In this document: piece after piece, positions 16,522 through 25,193 of the stretch | Position numbering within the stretch: the first letter of the stretch is position 1 | How the letters are laid out: every line of letters begins with the position of its first letter | Assembly (NCBI RefSeq): GCF_902501965.1 | Contig: NZ_CABWID010000004.1 | Span: 1 to 64,000, forward strand | From: Collinsella sp. AK_207A | GTDB lineage: Bacteria; Actinomycetota; Coriobacteriia; Coriobacteriales; Coriobacteriaceae | Direction of reading: 5' to 3' | Length of the DNA stretch: 64,000 nucleotides | Notes under the pieces: model-generated | What the model was told of the DNA's origin: nothing | Databases searched by the model: none | What the model saw: only the letters and a program-made list of their open reading frames with translations | Translations under genes and position numbers: made by a program

Positions 16522-17936
16522 TAGCCGATCGCCCCTTCCATCTCGAGCTTGATCAGGTTGTTCATCTCAACGGCGTACTCCAGCGGCAGCTCCTTGGAGA
16601 CCGGGTTGGCAAAGCCGTTCACGATCATGGTACGGGCCTCCTCCTCGGAGATGCCGCGGCTCATGAGGTAGAAGATCTTGTCGTCGCCGATGCGGCCGAT
16701 CGTGGCCTCGTGACCCACGTCCACGTTCTTGGCGCGGATGTCCATGGAGGGGATGGTGTCCGAACGGGACTGGTCGTCGAGCATCAGGCTCTGGCACGAC
16801 ACGCTCGCGCGCGAACCCGTGGCGGCAGGCGTGGCCACGATGGAGCTACGGAAGGTTTGCACGCCGCCGGACTTGCTGATGCCCTTGGTCTCTACCGAGG
16901 CCGAGGTCTCGGGAGCGCCCAGCACCACCTTGCAGCCGGTGTCCAGGTTCTGCCCCGCGCCGGCGAAGGTGATGCCGGTGAACGAGCAGCGGGCCTTGCG
17001 GCCGGCGAGAATGCTCATCGGGTACAGGTAGCCCACGTGGCTGCCGAAGGAGCCCGAGATCCACTCCACCTCGCCGCCCTCGTCCACGCGGGCGCGCTTG
17101 GTGTTCAGGTTGTACATGTTCTTAGACCAGTTCTCGATGGTCGAGTAGCGCAGGTGCGCGTGCTTCCCCACGAAGAGCTCGACCGCGCCAGCGTGCAGGT
17201 TGGCCACGTTGTACTTGGGTGCGGAGCAGCCCTCGATGAAGTGCAGGTCGGCGTCGTCCTCCACGATGATGAGCGTATGCTCGAACTGGCCCGCGCCCTT
17301 GGCGTTCAGGCGGAAGTAGCTCTGCAGCGGAAAGTCCAGCTTGGTACCCTTCGGCACGTAGACGAAGCTGCCGCCGCTCCAGACCGCGCCGTGGAGCGCG
17401 GCGAACTTATGGTCCGTGGGCGGGATGAGCGTCATGAACTTCTCGCGGATCATCGCCTCCCACTTAGGCTCGTGGAGCGCTTCCTCGATGCCGGAGTAGA
17501 CGATGCCCATCTTGGAGGCCGTGTCCTGCATGTTGTGGTACACGAGCTCGGAGTCGTACTGCGCGCCCACGCCGGCCAGGTAGCTGCGCTCGGCCTCGGG
17601 GATGCCCAGGCGCTCGAAAGTGTTCTTCACGTCGTCGGGCAGGCTCTCCCAATCGGACTTCTGGTCCGTGTTGGGCTTCACATAGGTGACGATGTTGTCC
17701 ATATCGAGCCCGGAGATGTCCGGACCCCACGTGGGCGTGTGCATGCGCTTGTAGATGTCCAGCGACTTCAGGCGAAACTCGAGCATCCAGTCGGGCTCGT
17801 CCTTCTTAGCGGAGATCTCGCGAACGATGTCCGGCGTGAGGCCCGCGTCCAGACGCTCGAATCCCTCCTCACCATAGGTGAAGTCGTAGAGGCTGCGGTC
17901 GATGTCCGCAACCTCGGTCCTCTTCTTCTCGGCCAT
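16521..17936 (-). CDS. sufB: Fe-S cluster assembly scaffold SufB
   Basis: 471 residues and strongly conserved: YGEEGFERLDAGL near the start, FVYVPKGTKLDFPLQSYFR, LHFIEGCSAPKYNVANLHAGA, YSTIENWSKNMYNLNTKRA, and SRGISEEEARTMIVNGF near the end. The family scaffold assembles [4Fe-4S] clusters with SufC and SufD. The length is normal for SufB. It starts three bases after the sufC stop. Confidence 0.94.
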   Translation of the reverse strand: MAEKKRTEVADIDRSLYDFTYGEEGFERLDAGLTPDIVREISAKKDEPDWMLEFRLKSLDIYKRMHTPTWGPDISGLDMDNIVTYVKPNTDQKSDWESLPDDVKNTFERLGIPEAERSYLAGVGAQYDSELVYHNMQDTASKMGIVYSGIEEALHEPKWEAMIREKFMTLIPPTDHKFAALHGAVWSGGSFVYVPKGTKLDFPLQSYFRLNAKGAGQFEHTLIIVEDDADLHFIEGCSAPKYNVANLHAGAVELFVGKHAHLRYSTIENWSKNMYNLNTKRARVDEGGEVEWISGSFGSHVGYLYPMSILAGRKARCSFTGITFAGAGQNLDTGCKVVLGAPETSASVETKGISKSGGVQTFRSSIVATPAATGSRASVSCQSLMLDDQSRSDTIPSMDIRAKNVDVGHEATIGRIGDDKIFYLMSRGISEEEARTMIVNGFANPVSKELPLEYAVEMNNLIKLEMEGAIG

Positions 17937-17939
17937 GGG

Positions 17940-18755
17940 CTATTCCCCCTGCGAGGCCGCGACGGCCTGGGGGTCTGCGGCGGCGCCATGGCCGGCGACC
18001 TGCTCGAAGGACTCGAAGCCGTGCTCGTCGATCCAGGGGATGAGGTCGGCGCCGCCCTCCTTGACGATGCGGCCGGCGACCATCACATGCACGCGGTCCA
18101 CGTGCAGGTGCTCCAGGATGCGCGTGTTGTGGGTGATGATGACGAGCGTGCCGTCGGTGGCCTTCTTGTAGGCGTCGATGCCGCGCGAGACCACGCCGAG
18201 CGCGTCGACGTCCAGGCCGGAGTCGGTCTCGTCCAGGATGGCGAGCTTGGGCTGGAGCAGCAGCAGCTGCAGCATCTCGACCTTCTTCTTCTCGCCGCCC
18301 GAGAAGCCCACGCCCAGCTCGCGGTTGAGGTAGGCGGTGTCCATGTCGAGCTGGCCGGCGAGCTCCTTCACGCGGCGGCGGAACTCCTTGCCCTTCATCT
18401 CGAGGCCGGGGCGGCCGGCGATCTCGGCGCGCAGGAAGCTGGAGAGCGGCACGCCCGGGATCTCGACCGGCGCCTGGAAGGACAGGAAGAGGCCAGCGCG
18501 CGAGCGTTTATCGGGCGTGAGCTCGGTGATGTCCCGGCCGTCGAAGCTGATGGACCCCGACTGCACCGTGTAGGTGGGGTCGCCCATGATAACGTGGCCC
18601 ATGGTGGACTTGCCGGCGCCGTTGGGGCCCATGAGGACGTGTGTCTCGCCCGCGGTGACGGCAAGGTCAATGCCGTGAAGGATGGTCTTCTCGTCGGCCG
18701 CGGCCGTGACGCCGCGCAGCTCGAGCAGCGGGGCGGCTGCAGTGGTATCGGTCAT
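17940..18755 (-). CDS. sufC: Fe-S cluster assembly ATPase SufC
   Basis: 271 residues. Walker A GPNGAGKST lies early. The Q-loop region is GLFLSFQAPVEIPGV, the signature GVGFSGGEKKKVEMLQ, Walker B AILDETDSGLD, and the switch ITHN, in which Asn replaces the usual Asp after His, as often seen in SufC. It powers the SufBCD complex and has no membrane domain. It is the first gene of the operon, with AGAGGGAG before the ATG and a promoter candidate about 70 nt upstream. Confidence 0.94.
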   Translation of the reverse strand: MTDTTAAAPLLELRGVTAAADEKTILHGIDLAVTAGETHVLMGPNGAGKSTMGHVIMGDPTYTVQSGSISFDGRDITELTPDKRSRAGLFLSFQAPVEIPGVPLSSFLRAEIAGRPGLEMKGKEFRRRVKELAGQLDMDTAYLNRELGVGFSGGEKKKVEMLQLLLLQPKLAILDETDSGLDVDALGVVSRGIDAYKKATDGTLVIITHNTRILEHLHVDRVHVMVAGRIVKEGGADLIPWIDEHGFESFEQVAGHGAAADPQAVAASQGE

Positions 18756-18827
18756 ATGCTCCCTCTTTCAAAATACAGGCACCCGGGCGTCGGGTCCGGG
18801 TTAAACCCTAGCTTTTCACTCGGGTTA

Positions 18828-18855
18828 ACGATACCCACTTGCACCGGCCGGTCAA
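18828..18855 (-). promoter_or_regulatory. Promoter candidate of sufCBDSU
   Basis: On the minus strand TTGACC (18855-18850), a 16-nt spacer and TATCGT (18833-18828) precede sufC. The 60-nt leader carries the near-palindrome GGGTTTAACCC and a nearby TTAACCCGAG, which could be a regulator site, for example for the Rrf2 protein at 7256-7693. The assignment rests on hexamer similarity only. Confidence 0.45.
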
Positions 18856-18947
18856 GCGAAATCCGACCGATTCACTAAGATTTGGGATAGCTGGGAAACC
18901 GGGGGCCGGCAGCGGCTCAAACGCCCGGGCGGGAGGCCTTCGCGCGC

Positions 18948-19013
18948 AAAACGCCGCACGAACGAAGGTGTGAAACGAGAAATGCGTTTTAGTCGTTCGA
19001 TGGTGCGGCGTTT
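18948..19013 (-). terminator. Three-tier hairpin at the 3' end of the sirtuin gene
   Basis: Arms AAACGCCGCAC and GTGCGGCGTTT are perfect. Inside them CGAACGA pairs with TCGTTCG, and inside that AAACG pairs with CGTTT. The structure overlaps the sirtuin stop codon and is followed on the minus strand by TTTT. It is consistent with a terminator that protects the SUF promoter from read-through. Confidence 0.6.
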
Positions 19014-19764
19014 AGAAGTCGAACGCCGCCGCGATGTCACAGGAGATGAGCAGGTCGGCGTCTGCATCCTGCGGCGTGGGATCGCGATTGACGATGCAGA
19101 GCTCATCGCCCGAGAAGTACCGGATAAGGCCTGCCGCTGGATACACCACGAGCGAGGTTCCGCCCACGATGAGTGCGTCGGCCGAAGCGATATCCCCCAC
19201 GGCACCCTCGTTCACCCGCTCGGAGAGCGGCTCCTCGTAGAGCACCACGTCTGGCTTGATGCGGCCGCCGCACGTCGGGCAGAACGGCACGCCGTCCTCG
19301 TTATCGTGGCTGCGGTCGAGCACCCAGGCGGCGTCGTAGACAGCCCCACAACGCTGGCAGATATTCCGATGCACCGAGCCATGAAGCTCCCACACTCGCT
19401 CGCTTCCTGCCATTTGGTGCAGGCCGTCAATGTTCTGCGTCACCACCGAGAGCAGCGTGCCCGCATGCTCCAGCTCCGCGAGTTTCTCGTGGCAGCGGTT
19501 GGACCGGACCGCGGGCACGATCATGCGTGTGCGGTAGAACTCGAAGAACTCTGCCGGGTGCTCCACATAGAAGGAGTGAGAGAGCATCGTCTCCGGAGGA
19601 TACTTGAAGTGCTGGTGGTAGAGCCCGTCCACACTGCGGAAATCCGGGATACCGCTCGCCGTGGACACCCCGGCCCCGCCAAAGAAGACCACGCGGTGAT
19701 GGGTGTCGAAAAGCCGCTTCAGCGCCCGTTGAGCGGCAGTCGTATCCGTTATCGCAGCAGCCAT
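19012..19764 (-). CDS. Sirtuin, NAD-dependent protein deacylase
   Basis: 250 residues. [17 protein letters not shown] (about 28-44) and TQNIDGLH form the NAD pocket, HGS carries the catalytic histidine, and CQRC...CPTC is the structural zinc site. The length and motif set are those of bacterial CobB/SrtN-type deacylases. It starts 27 nt after the stop of a ParE-like toxin gene on the same strand, so it may be read from the toxin-antitoxin promoter. No second domain of the kind found in defence-type Sir2 fusions is present. Confidence 0.9.
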   Translation of the reverse strand: MAAAITDTTAAQRALKRLFDTHHRVVFFGGAGVSTASGIPDFRSVDGLYHQHFKYPPETMLSHSFYVEHPAEFFEFYRTRMIVPAVRSNRCHEKLAELEHAGTLLSVVTQNIDGLHQMAGSERVWELHGSVHRNICQRCGAVYDAAWVLDRSHDNEDGVPFCPTCGGRIKPDVVLYEEPLSERVNEGAVGDIASADALIVGGTSLVVYPAAGLIRYFSGDELCIVNRDPTPQDADADLLISCDIAAAFDF

Positions 19765-19791
19765 AGCAACCGCACCGTTCTCCCGTAGTCC

Positions 19792-20079
19792 CTACACCAG
19801 GCGCGCGTAGTCCTGGCTCTGATGGAACAAATGGGCGATGACCGACTCATCGCCCTCGTAGAAATAAAGCATCACATAGTTGTTGACCTGGCAGGTATGA
19901 TAACCCCGCTCCGCGAATTCGGGTAGGCGCGAGAGGCCGTAGTCGACGGTACCGAACGCAATGAGCTGAACCTGGCTGCGAAGCTTGCCGGTAAAGGTGC
20001 CGACCGTCTGAATGCCGTACTTCCCCAGGTAGCTGGCAATCGATTCGATGTCCTCCTGTGCCGTCGAAAGCACGCCCAC
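19792..20079 (-). CDS. RelE/ParE-family toxin
   Basis: 95 residues. LSTAQEDIESIASYLGKYG matches the N-terminal helices of ParE/RelE toxins. The C-terminal strand VMLYFYEGDESVIAHLFHQSQDYARLV is the family's basic-strand end. The start is GTG two bases past the antitoxin stop. Known members inhibit gyrase (ParE) or cleave mRNA on the ribosome (RelE); the sequence alone does not decide. The N-terminus is a few residues shorter than usual. Confidence 0.82.
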   Translation of the reverse strand: MGVLSTAQEDIESIASYLGKYGIQTVGTFTGKLRSQVQLIAFGTVDYGLSRLPEFAERGYHTCQVNNYVMLYFYEGDESVIAHLFHQSQDYARLV

Positions 20080-20080
20080 C

Positions 20081-20350
20081 TTATATGCCGTGGCGCGCCT
20101 CTATCTCATCCATGAACTCAGAGAAGTCCCGCCCCGCGTGCTCCGCCCGTTCGCGCTCCGCCACGGCCATCCGCTCCCGCAGATGCGTCAGCGCTTGGAC
20201 ATCCGCCAGGGCATCGTAGTCGGCAGCGCGCATGACCACGAACTTGCTGTAGCCGTTCTTCGTCACCGTCACGGGGCCGGGCGCGGTCTCCACGAGTTCG
20301 GCGAACTTCGCGGTGTCGCGCATATCTTTGATGGGAACGCATACGGGCAT
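20081..20350 (-). CDS. Phd/YefM-family antitoxin
   Basis: 89 residues. VCVPIKDMRDTAKFAELVE, then GPVTVTKNGYSKFVVMRAADYD, is the Phd/YefM DNA-binding fold with the usual PV.VTKNG signature. The C-terminal tail, rich in Glu and Arg, would wrap the toxin. ATG at 20350 is chosen because AAAGGAGG sits just upstream; the longer frame back to 20434 has no RBS. It normally represses its own operon together with the toxin. Confidence 0.85.
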   Translation of the reverse strand: MPVCVPIKDMRDTAKFAELVETAPGPVTVTKNGYSKFVVMRAADYDALADVQALTHLRERMAVAERERAEHAGRDFSEFMDEIEARHGI

Positions 20351-20573
20351 GATGGGCCTCCTTTGCAAAATTGTGTACATGATTATTCGAGCGCGTTCAA
20401 GAGTGTCCAAGCGCGCCGAGCGCACCCTCCTCACCTGAAGTTCACCCTGGTAAACATGCCGTTTATCGAATACCCCTTGCTAGATGAGCGCTATCATGGG
20501 AGCGCATGTCAGTGCCCGGAGGGACGTTTTCGCCTGCGCCCCCCTCGGGATTGCTACGACAGAGAGGAGAGGC

Positions 20574-21308
20574 ATGCAGTACTCAGCAGAAGTGGAACAC
20601 ATGTGCCCGGTCGCCAAGGGCGCATACCACGGCCCCGCGCCCATCCCCGAGGAGGGCAAGTGGGTCCAGGCCAAGGAGGTCTCCGACATCTCCGGCCTCA
20701 CCCACGGTGTGGGTTGGTGCGCCCCCCAGCAGGGCGCCTGCAAGCTCACGCTGAACGTCAAGGACGGCATCATCGAGGAGGCGCTGATCGAAACCATCGG
20801 CTGCTCCGGCATGACGCACTCCGCCGCCATGGCTTCCGAGATCCTTCCCGGTAAGACCATCCTCGAGGCGCTGAACACCGACCTCGTCTGCGACGCCATC
20901 AACGTGGCCATGCGCGAGATCTTCCTGCAGATCGTCTACGGCCGCACCCAGACCGCGTTCTCCGAGGGCGGCCTGCCCGTGGGCGCCTCCCTGGACGACC
21001 TGGGCAAGGGCCTGCGCTCCCAGGTGGGCACCATGTTCGGCACCAAGGCCAAGGGTGCTCGCTACCTGGAGCTCGCCCAGGGCTACGTCACCCGCATGGC
21101 GCTGAACGAGCATGACGAGATCATCGCCTTCGAGTTCCTGAACCTCGGCAAGTTCACCGACGCCATCAAGGCCGGCAAGAAGCCCGAGGAGGCCATCGCC
21201 GGCGCCATGGGTCACTACGGCCAGTGGGAGAACGCTGCCAAGTACATCGACCCGCGCACGGACGAGGAGACCCACTCCGTCGCCAGCACGTTCCCGGTCA
21301 ACGAGTAG
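20574..21308 (+). CDS. NifU/IscU-like scaffold-type protein, partner of GGGtGRT
   Basis: 244 residues. The N-terminal half carries an IscU/NifU-type core: LNVKDGIIEEALIETIGCSGMTHSAAMASEILPGKTILEAL. Cysteines lie in GWCAPQQGAC, IGCSGM and LVCDAIN. The C-terminal part, after YLELAQGYVTRMALNE, is not part of IscU and is unfamiliar. Genes like this pair recurrently with GGGtGRT genes in anaerobes and are annotated as Fe-S scaffold proteins by homology only. ATG at 20574 is used because GGAGAGG precedes it and family homology begins there, although the frame is open to 20484. Confidence 0.75.
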   Translation: MQYSAEVEHMCPVAKGAYHGPAPIPEEGKWVQAKEVSDISGLTHGVGWCAPQQGACKLTLNVKDGIIEEALIETIGCSGMTHSAAMASEILPGKTILEALNTDLVCDAINVAMREIFLQIVYGRTQTAFSEGGLPVGASLDDLGKGLRSQVGTMFGTKAKGARYLELAQGYVTRMALNEHDEIIAFEFLNLGKFTDAIKAGKKPEEAIAGAMGHYGQWENAAKYIDPRTDEETHSVASTFPVNE

Positions 21309-21326
21309 AAAGGGAGGGAAACAAAC

Positions 21327-22331
21327 ATGGCTGTTACGTTTGAGGGCTACGAGCGCCGCATCGACAAGATCAACGCGTGCCTCGCTGAGAACGGCATCTC
21401 CTCCCTCGAGGAAGCCGAGCAGATCTGCCTGGACAAGGGCGTCAACCCCCGCGAGATCGTGAACGGCGTTCAGTCCATCGCGTTCGAGAACGCCAAGTGG
21501 GCCTACACGCTGGGCTGCGCGCTCGCCATCAAGCAGGGTGCCAAGAACGCCTCCGAGGCCGCGGCCATCATCGGCCAGGGCATCCAGGCCTTCACCGTGC
21601 CGGGCTCCGTCGCCGAGGACCGCAAGGTCGGTCTCGGCCACGGCAACCTGGGCGCCATGCTGCTCGGTGACGACACCGAGTGCTTCGCCTTCCTGGCCGG
21701 CCACGAGTCCTTCGCCGCCGCCGAGGGCGCCATCGGCATCGCGCTGAATGCCAACAAGGCCCGCAAGAAGCCGCTGCGCGTCATCCTGAACGGCCTTGGC
21801 AAGGACGCCGCCCAGATCATCTCCCGCATCAACGGCTTCACCTACGTGAAGACCCAGTTCGACTACTACACGGGCGAGCTGAAGATCGTGGAGACCATCC
21901 CCTACTCCGACGGCCCGCGCGCTTCCGTGAACTGCTACGGCGCCGACGACGTCCGCGAGGGCGTGGCCATCATGTGGCACGAGAACGTGGACATCTCCAT
22001 CACCGGTAACTCCACCAACCCCACGCGCTTCCAGCACCCCGTGGCGGGCACCTACAAGAAGGAGCGCCTCGAGGCCGGCAAGAAGTACTTCTCCGTGGCC
22101 TCCGGTGGCGGCACCGGCCGTACCCTGCACCCGGACAACATGGCTGCCGGCCCCGCCTCCTACGGCATGACCGACACCATGGGCCGTATGCACTCCGACG
22201 CGCAGTTCGCCGGCTCCTCCTCCGTGCCGGCGCACGTGGACATGATGGGTCTCATCGGCATGGGCAACAACCCCATGGTCGGTGCCACCGTGGCCTGCGC
22301 CGTGGCCGTGGAAGAGGCTCTGAACAAGTAG
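21327..22331 (+). CDS. GGGtGRT family protein, function unknown
   Basis: 334 residues, named for SGGGTGRTLHP near residue 250, which is followed by DNMAAGPASYGMTDTMGRMHSDAQ. Other glycine-rich segments (GLGHGNLGAML, GLIGMGNNPMVGATVA) suggest a nucleotide- or cofactor-binding alpha/beta protein. No membrane segment or signal peptide is seen. It starts 18 nt after the NifU-like gene with a strong AAAGGGAGGG, and a terminator follows. The pairing with a scaffold-like protein suggests an Fe-S or other metallocofactor task, but the family has no proven reaction that I know of. Confidence 0.85.
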   Translation: MAVTFEGYERRIDKINACLAENGISSLEEAEQICLDKGVNPREIVNGVQSIAFENAKWAYTLGCALAIKQGAKNASEAAAIIGQGIQAFTVPGSVAEDRKVGLGHGNLGAMLLGDDTECFAFLAGHESFAAAEGAIGIALNANKARKKPLRVILNGLGKDAAQIISRINGFTYVKTQFDYYTGELKIVETIPYSDGPRASVNCYGADDVREGVAIMWHENVDISITGNSTNPTRFQHPVAGTYKKERLEAGKKYFSVASGGGTGRTLHPDNMAAGPASYGMTDTMGRMHSDAQFAGSSSVPAHVDMMGLIGMGNNPMVGATVACAVAVEEALNK

Positions 22332-22368
22332 TTCGACCCTCCTTCGCGAGCATCTTTGGTTGAAGAGA

Positions 22369-22403
22369 ACCGCCGTCCGGTTTTTCCCGGGCGGCGGTTT
22401 TTC
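22369..22403 (+). terminator. Terminator of the NifU-like/GGGtGRT operon
   Basis: ACCGCCGTCCGG (22369-22380) pairs with CCGGGCGGCGGT (22387-22398) with one G.U-type position. A run of Ts follows directly. The next gene is convergent. Confidence 0.85.
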
Positions 22404-22460
22404 ATGGGCTGGTGCGGTGCGGGTGCCGTGTAAGGGGCGGACGCGCAGATGCGAAGCCCC

Positions 22461-23642
22461 TTATCCCCGATGCGGTATCTTCTCGTGGATCGTCTTCAGG
22501 TTCTCGAGCGCCGCGCGCAGGGTCTCGTCGCGCTTCGCGAAGTGCAGGCGCACGTAGCGGTTCTCGGGCTCCTTGAAGAAGCTCGAGCCCGGTACCGCGC
22601 CCACGCCCACCAGGCGCGCCATATCTTCGCAGAAGGCCAGGTCGCTCTCGTAGCCGAATTCGGAGATGTCGACCATCACGTAGTAGGCGCCCTGCGGCAC
22701 GCTGTGGGCAAGGCCGATCTGGTCGAGCCCCTGGCAGAGCAGGTCGCGCTTGGCCGCGTAGAGCTCGCGCAGCTCATCGTAGTACGAATCCGGAAAGCGC
22801 AGCGCCACCGTCACGGCCTCCTGCAGAGGAGCCGACGCCCCCACCGTCAGGAAATCGTGCACCTTCTTGATGCGCTCGGTTACCTCGGGCGAGGCGATCG
22901 TGTAGCCCAGGCGCCATCCGGTGATGGAATAGGTCTTGGAAAGCGAGCTGCAGCTGATGGTCCGCTCGAACATCCCCGGCAGGCTGGCGATGTAGGTGTG
23001 CCGATACGGCTCGTAGACGATGTGCTCGTACACCTCGTCGGTGATCACGTAGGCGTCATACTTCCGGGCGAGCTCCGCGATGAACTCCAGCTCCTCGCGT
23101 GTGAACACCTTGCCGCAGGGGTTCGAGGGATTGCAGAGGATGAGTGCCTTGGGGTGGTTCTCGGCAAAGGCGCGCTCGAGCTCGGCACGATCGAAATCGT
23201 AGGTGGGCGGCACGAGCGGCACGTAGACGGGATCGGCGCCGGCAAGGATAGTGTCGGCACCGTAGTTCTCGTAGAACGGACTGAAGATGATCACCTTGTC
23301 GCCGGGGTTGGTGACGGTCATCATGGCCGCCATCATCGCCTCGGTTGATCCGCAGGTGATGACGATGTTTCCCTGCGGGTCAATCGGAATCCCCATGAAG
23401 CGGCTCTGCTTCTCGGCGAGCGCGTCGCGCATAGACTGAGCGCCCCAGGTGATGGAATACTGGTGATAGAGCGGGTTCGGATCCCCGGCGATGCGCGTCA
23501 GCTCGGCAAGGAGCGGCGCCGGCGGATCGAAATCCGGGAACCCCTGCGAGAGGTTGACGGCTCCATAGCGGTTGGAGATGCGCGTCATACGGCGGATGAC
23601 GGAATCGGTGAAGGAATCGGTGCGCGTGGAAAGCGGTTGCAT
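22461..23642 (-). CDS. Class I/II PLP aminotransferase
   Basis: 393 residues, fold type I. Landmarks are NLSQGFPDFDPP, the PLP-binding NPSNPCGKV and TDEVYEHIVY, the Schiff-base lysine in SSLSKTYSITGWRLGY near residue 236, and the C-terminal arginine in NRYVRLHFAK. It resembles the kynurenine/glutamine/methionine aminotransferase group (YbdL/MtnE-like). The exact amino donor cannot be stated. ATG at 23642 has GGGAGG upstream; an earlier in-frame start at 23675 lacks an RBS. It ends convergent with the GGGtGRT operon. Confidence 0.88.
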   Translation of the reverse strand: MQPLSTRTDSFTDSVIRRMTRISNRYGAVNLSQGFPDFDPPAPLLAELTRIAGDPNPLYHQYSITWGAQSMRDALAEKQSRFMGIPIDPQGNIVITCGSTEAMMAAMMTVTNPGDKVIIFSPFYENYGADTILAGADPVYVPLVPPTYDFDRAELERAFAENHPKALILCNPSNPCGKVFTREELEFIAELARKYDAYVITDEVYEHIVYEPYRHTYIASLPGMFERTISCSSLSKTYSITGWRLGYTIASPEVTERIKKVHDFLTVGASAPLQEAVTVALRFPDSYYDELRELYAAKRDLLCQGLDQIGLAHSVPQGAYYVMVDISEFGYESDLAFCEDMARLVGVGAVPGSSFFKEPENRYVRLHFAKRDETLRAALENLKTIHEKIPHRG

Positions 23643-23762
23643 GGGACCTCCCGGGCTCGGCTGCATCGCTCCCATCCTAGTACGACCGAGTGCCGGCGCG
23701 CACGTGGTCGCCCGTCCGTTCGGGATTGTTCACGGTGCCGCGGCCGAGAGACCGTGGGGGCA

Positions 23763-25187
23763 TCAGCGCGCGTGCGCCCGCCATATCGTGAAGCCTGCCA
23801 GCACCAACGCGTAGAAGCCGATGATCGCCCAGCGCACGGGCTCCATCAAGCCGGAACTCGCCACGAACACGCAGCCGAGCGCCGCGATGACGGGAGCCAC
23901 GCGCCCGCGCAGGGCGCCCACCTCGCCCACGGGAAGCCCCAGCACGCGGAGGAGCAAGACGGCGGTCAGCAACATGTTGAACGAGACGGCGAGCTCGGAG
24001 ATATCCCCGTTGGGAAGGAGCCCCAGCATCGTCACGGCGGCGTGCGCGGCCATCCAGAAGAGCGAGAGCGCCACGCCCACGATGGCACTCGCCACCGGAA
24101 AACCCAGGCGCCCGTTCACCCGGCCCACCGCGGCGGCGCCGGGGATGTCTCCCCGCTGTGCGAGTGCGTAGGGCATGCGCATGGCAGAGAGCACCACGCC
24201 GTTCACCGTTCCCATGACCGAGATGAGCGCGACCACGTTGGGCAGCGTCTGCGCCCCCGACCCGAAGAGACGCGCGAAGAAGAGCCCGAGCGAGGCGTCG
24301 CCCGCCTCCATGACGGCGGCGGGACCTAGCATCGTGGAAAGGCCGATGAAGTAGAGCAGGTAGAGGGCGAGGATGACAAGCGGCGCCACGCTGAGCGCGA
24401 TGGGCAGGTTCCGGCGCGCGTTCTTGAGCTCGGGGGCGATGCTCGCGCTGATGGTCCAACCGTCGAAGGAGAAGGCGATGGGCGCCGCCGCGAGCAGCCA
24501 GCCCAGATGCGTCGGCGCCGCGGTCGCTACGGTCGCCGCAGCCGTGGCCGTGGCCCCCGTCCAGCCCAGGCCCAGGCCGGGCGCGGTACCGCCCCAGCCC
24601 GCAACGCCGAACACCACGCCCGCCGCTCCCACGGCCAGGAGCGGCAGGATTTTGATGAACGTCGTGACGTTTTGGAACCAGCCGGCTAGCCGCGGGGCGA
24701 GCACGTTCCACGCGGCACAGAAGAGCAGGTACACAACGCCGATGAGCATCTGCTGCGCAAAGGAACCGGCAAGGCCGAACACCATGCAGGCGTACACGCC
24801 CACCACCCAGCAGAGCACCGCCGCGATGCCCGGCAGGTACAGGATGGCGAAGTTCCAAGAGAAGATGCGCGCGAGGGGGCGCGGCAGGTACTCGTCCGCG
24901 AAGGCGAGCACCCCGCCCGTCCCCTCGCTACGCGCGGCGTAGACCGAGAGCGCGAGCCCGCCGAACACGATGACCGCGCTTGCGATGCAGAACATGGCGA
25001 CACCGAGCTCCACGCTGCCGCCCGTGGCGATGAGCACGTTGTCGGCCTTGAAGTAGATGCCCGACCCGATGCAGATGCCGATGATCATGCAGAGCGCCGT
25101 CACGAGCGAGTAGCGCTTCTGGTGCATGGCCTCCGCAGCAGAGGTTGGGAAGACGCCCGCCGCGCCCTTCGTCGTATCTTCGTTCAA
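23763..25187 (-). CDS. APC-family amino-acid permease
   Basis: 474 residues with about 12 hydrophobic segments. The first helix carries the APC signature ICIGSGIYFKADNVL, and the loop EGTGGVLAFADEYLPRPL follows helix 2. SFDGWTISASIAPELKNARRN is the conserved helix 6 region of the LAT/SteT-like subgroup. It is probably an amino-acid exchanger or uptake system in the cytoplasmic membrane. The start is TTG with GGAG upstream. It is separated from the aminotransferase by about 120 nt on the same strand, so related amino-acid use is plausible. Confidence 0.85.
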   Translation of the reverse strand: MNEDTTKGAAGVFPTSAAEAMHQKRYSLVTALCMIIGICIGSGIYFKADNVLIATGGSVELGVAMFCIASAVIVFGGLALSVYAARSEGTGGVLAFADEYLPRPLARIFSWNFAILYLPGIAAVLCWVVGVYACMVFGLAGSFAQQMLIGVVYLLFCAAWNVLAPRLAGWFQNVTTFIKILPLLAVGAAGVVFGVAGWGGTAPGLGLGWTGATATAAATVATAAPTHLGWLLAAAPIAFSFDGWTISASIAPELKNARRNLPIALSVAPLVILALYLLYFIGLSTMLGPAAVMEAGDASLGLFFARLFGSGAQTLPNVVALISVMGTVNGVVLSAMRMPYALAQRGDIPGAAAVGRVNGRLGFPVASAIVGVALSLFWMAAHAAVTMLGLLPNGDISELAVSFNMLLTAVLLLRVLGLPVGEVGALRGRVAPVIAALGCVFVASSGLMEPVRWAIIGFYALVLAGFTIWRAHAR

Positions 25188-25193
25188 GGAACA

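Noticed and set aside
16710-18878. 722-residue plus-strand open frame
   Set aside because: Shadow of sufB and sufC; those genes are overlapping, RBS-preceded and motif-complete.
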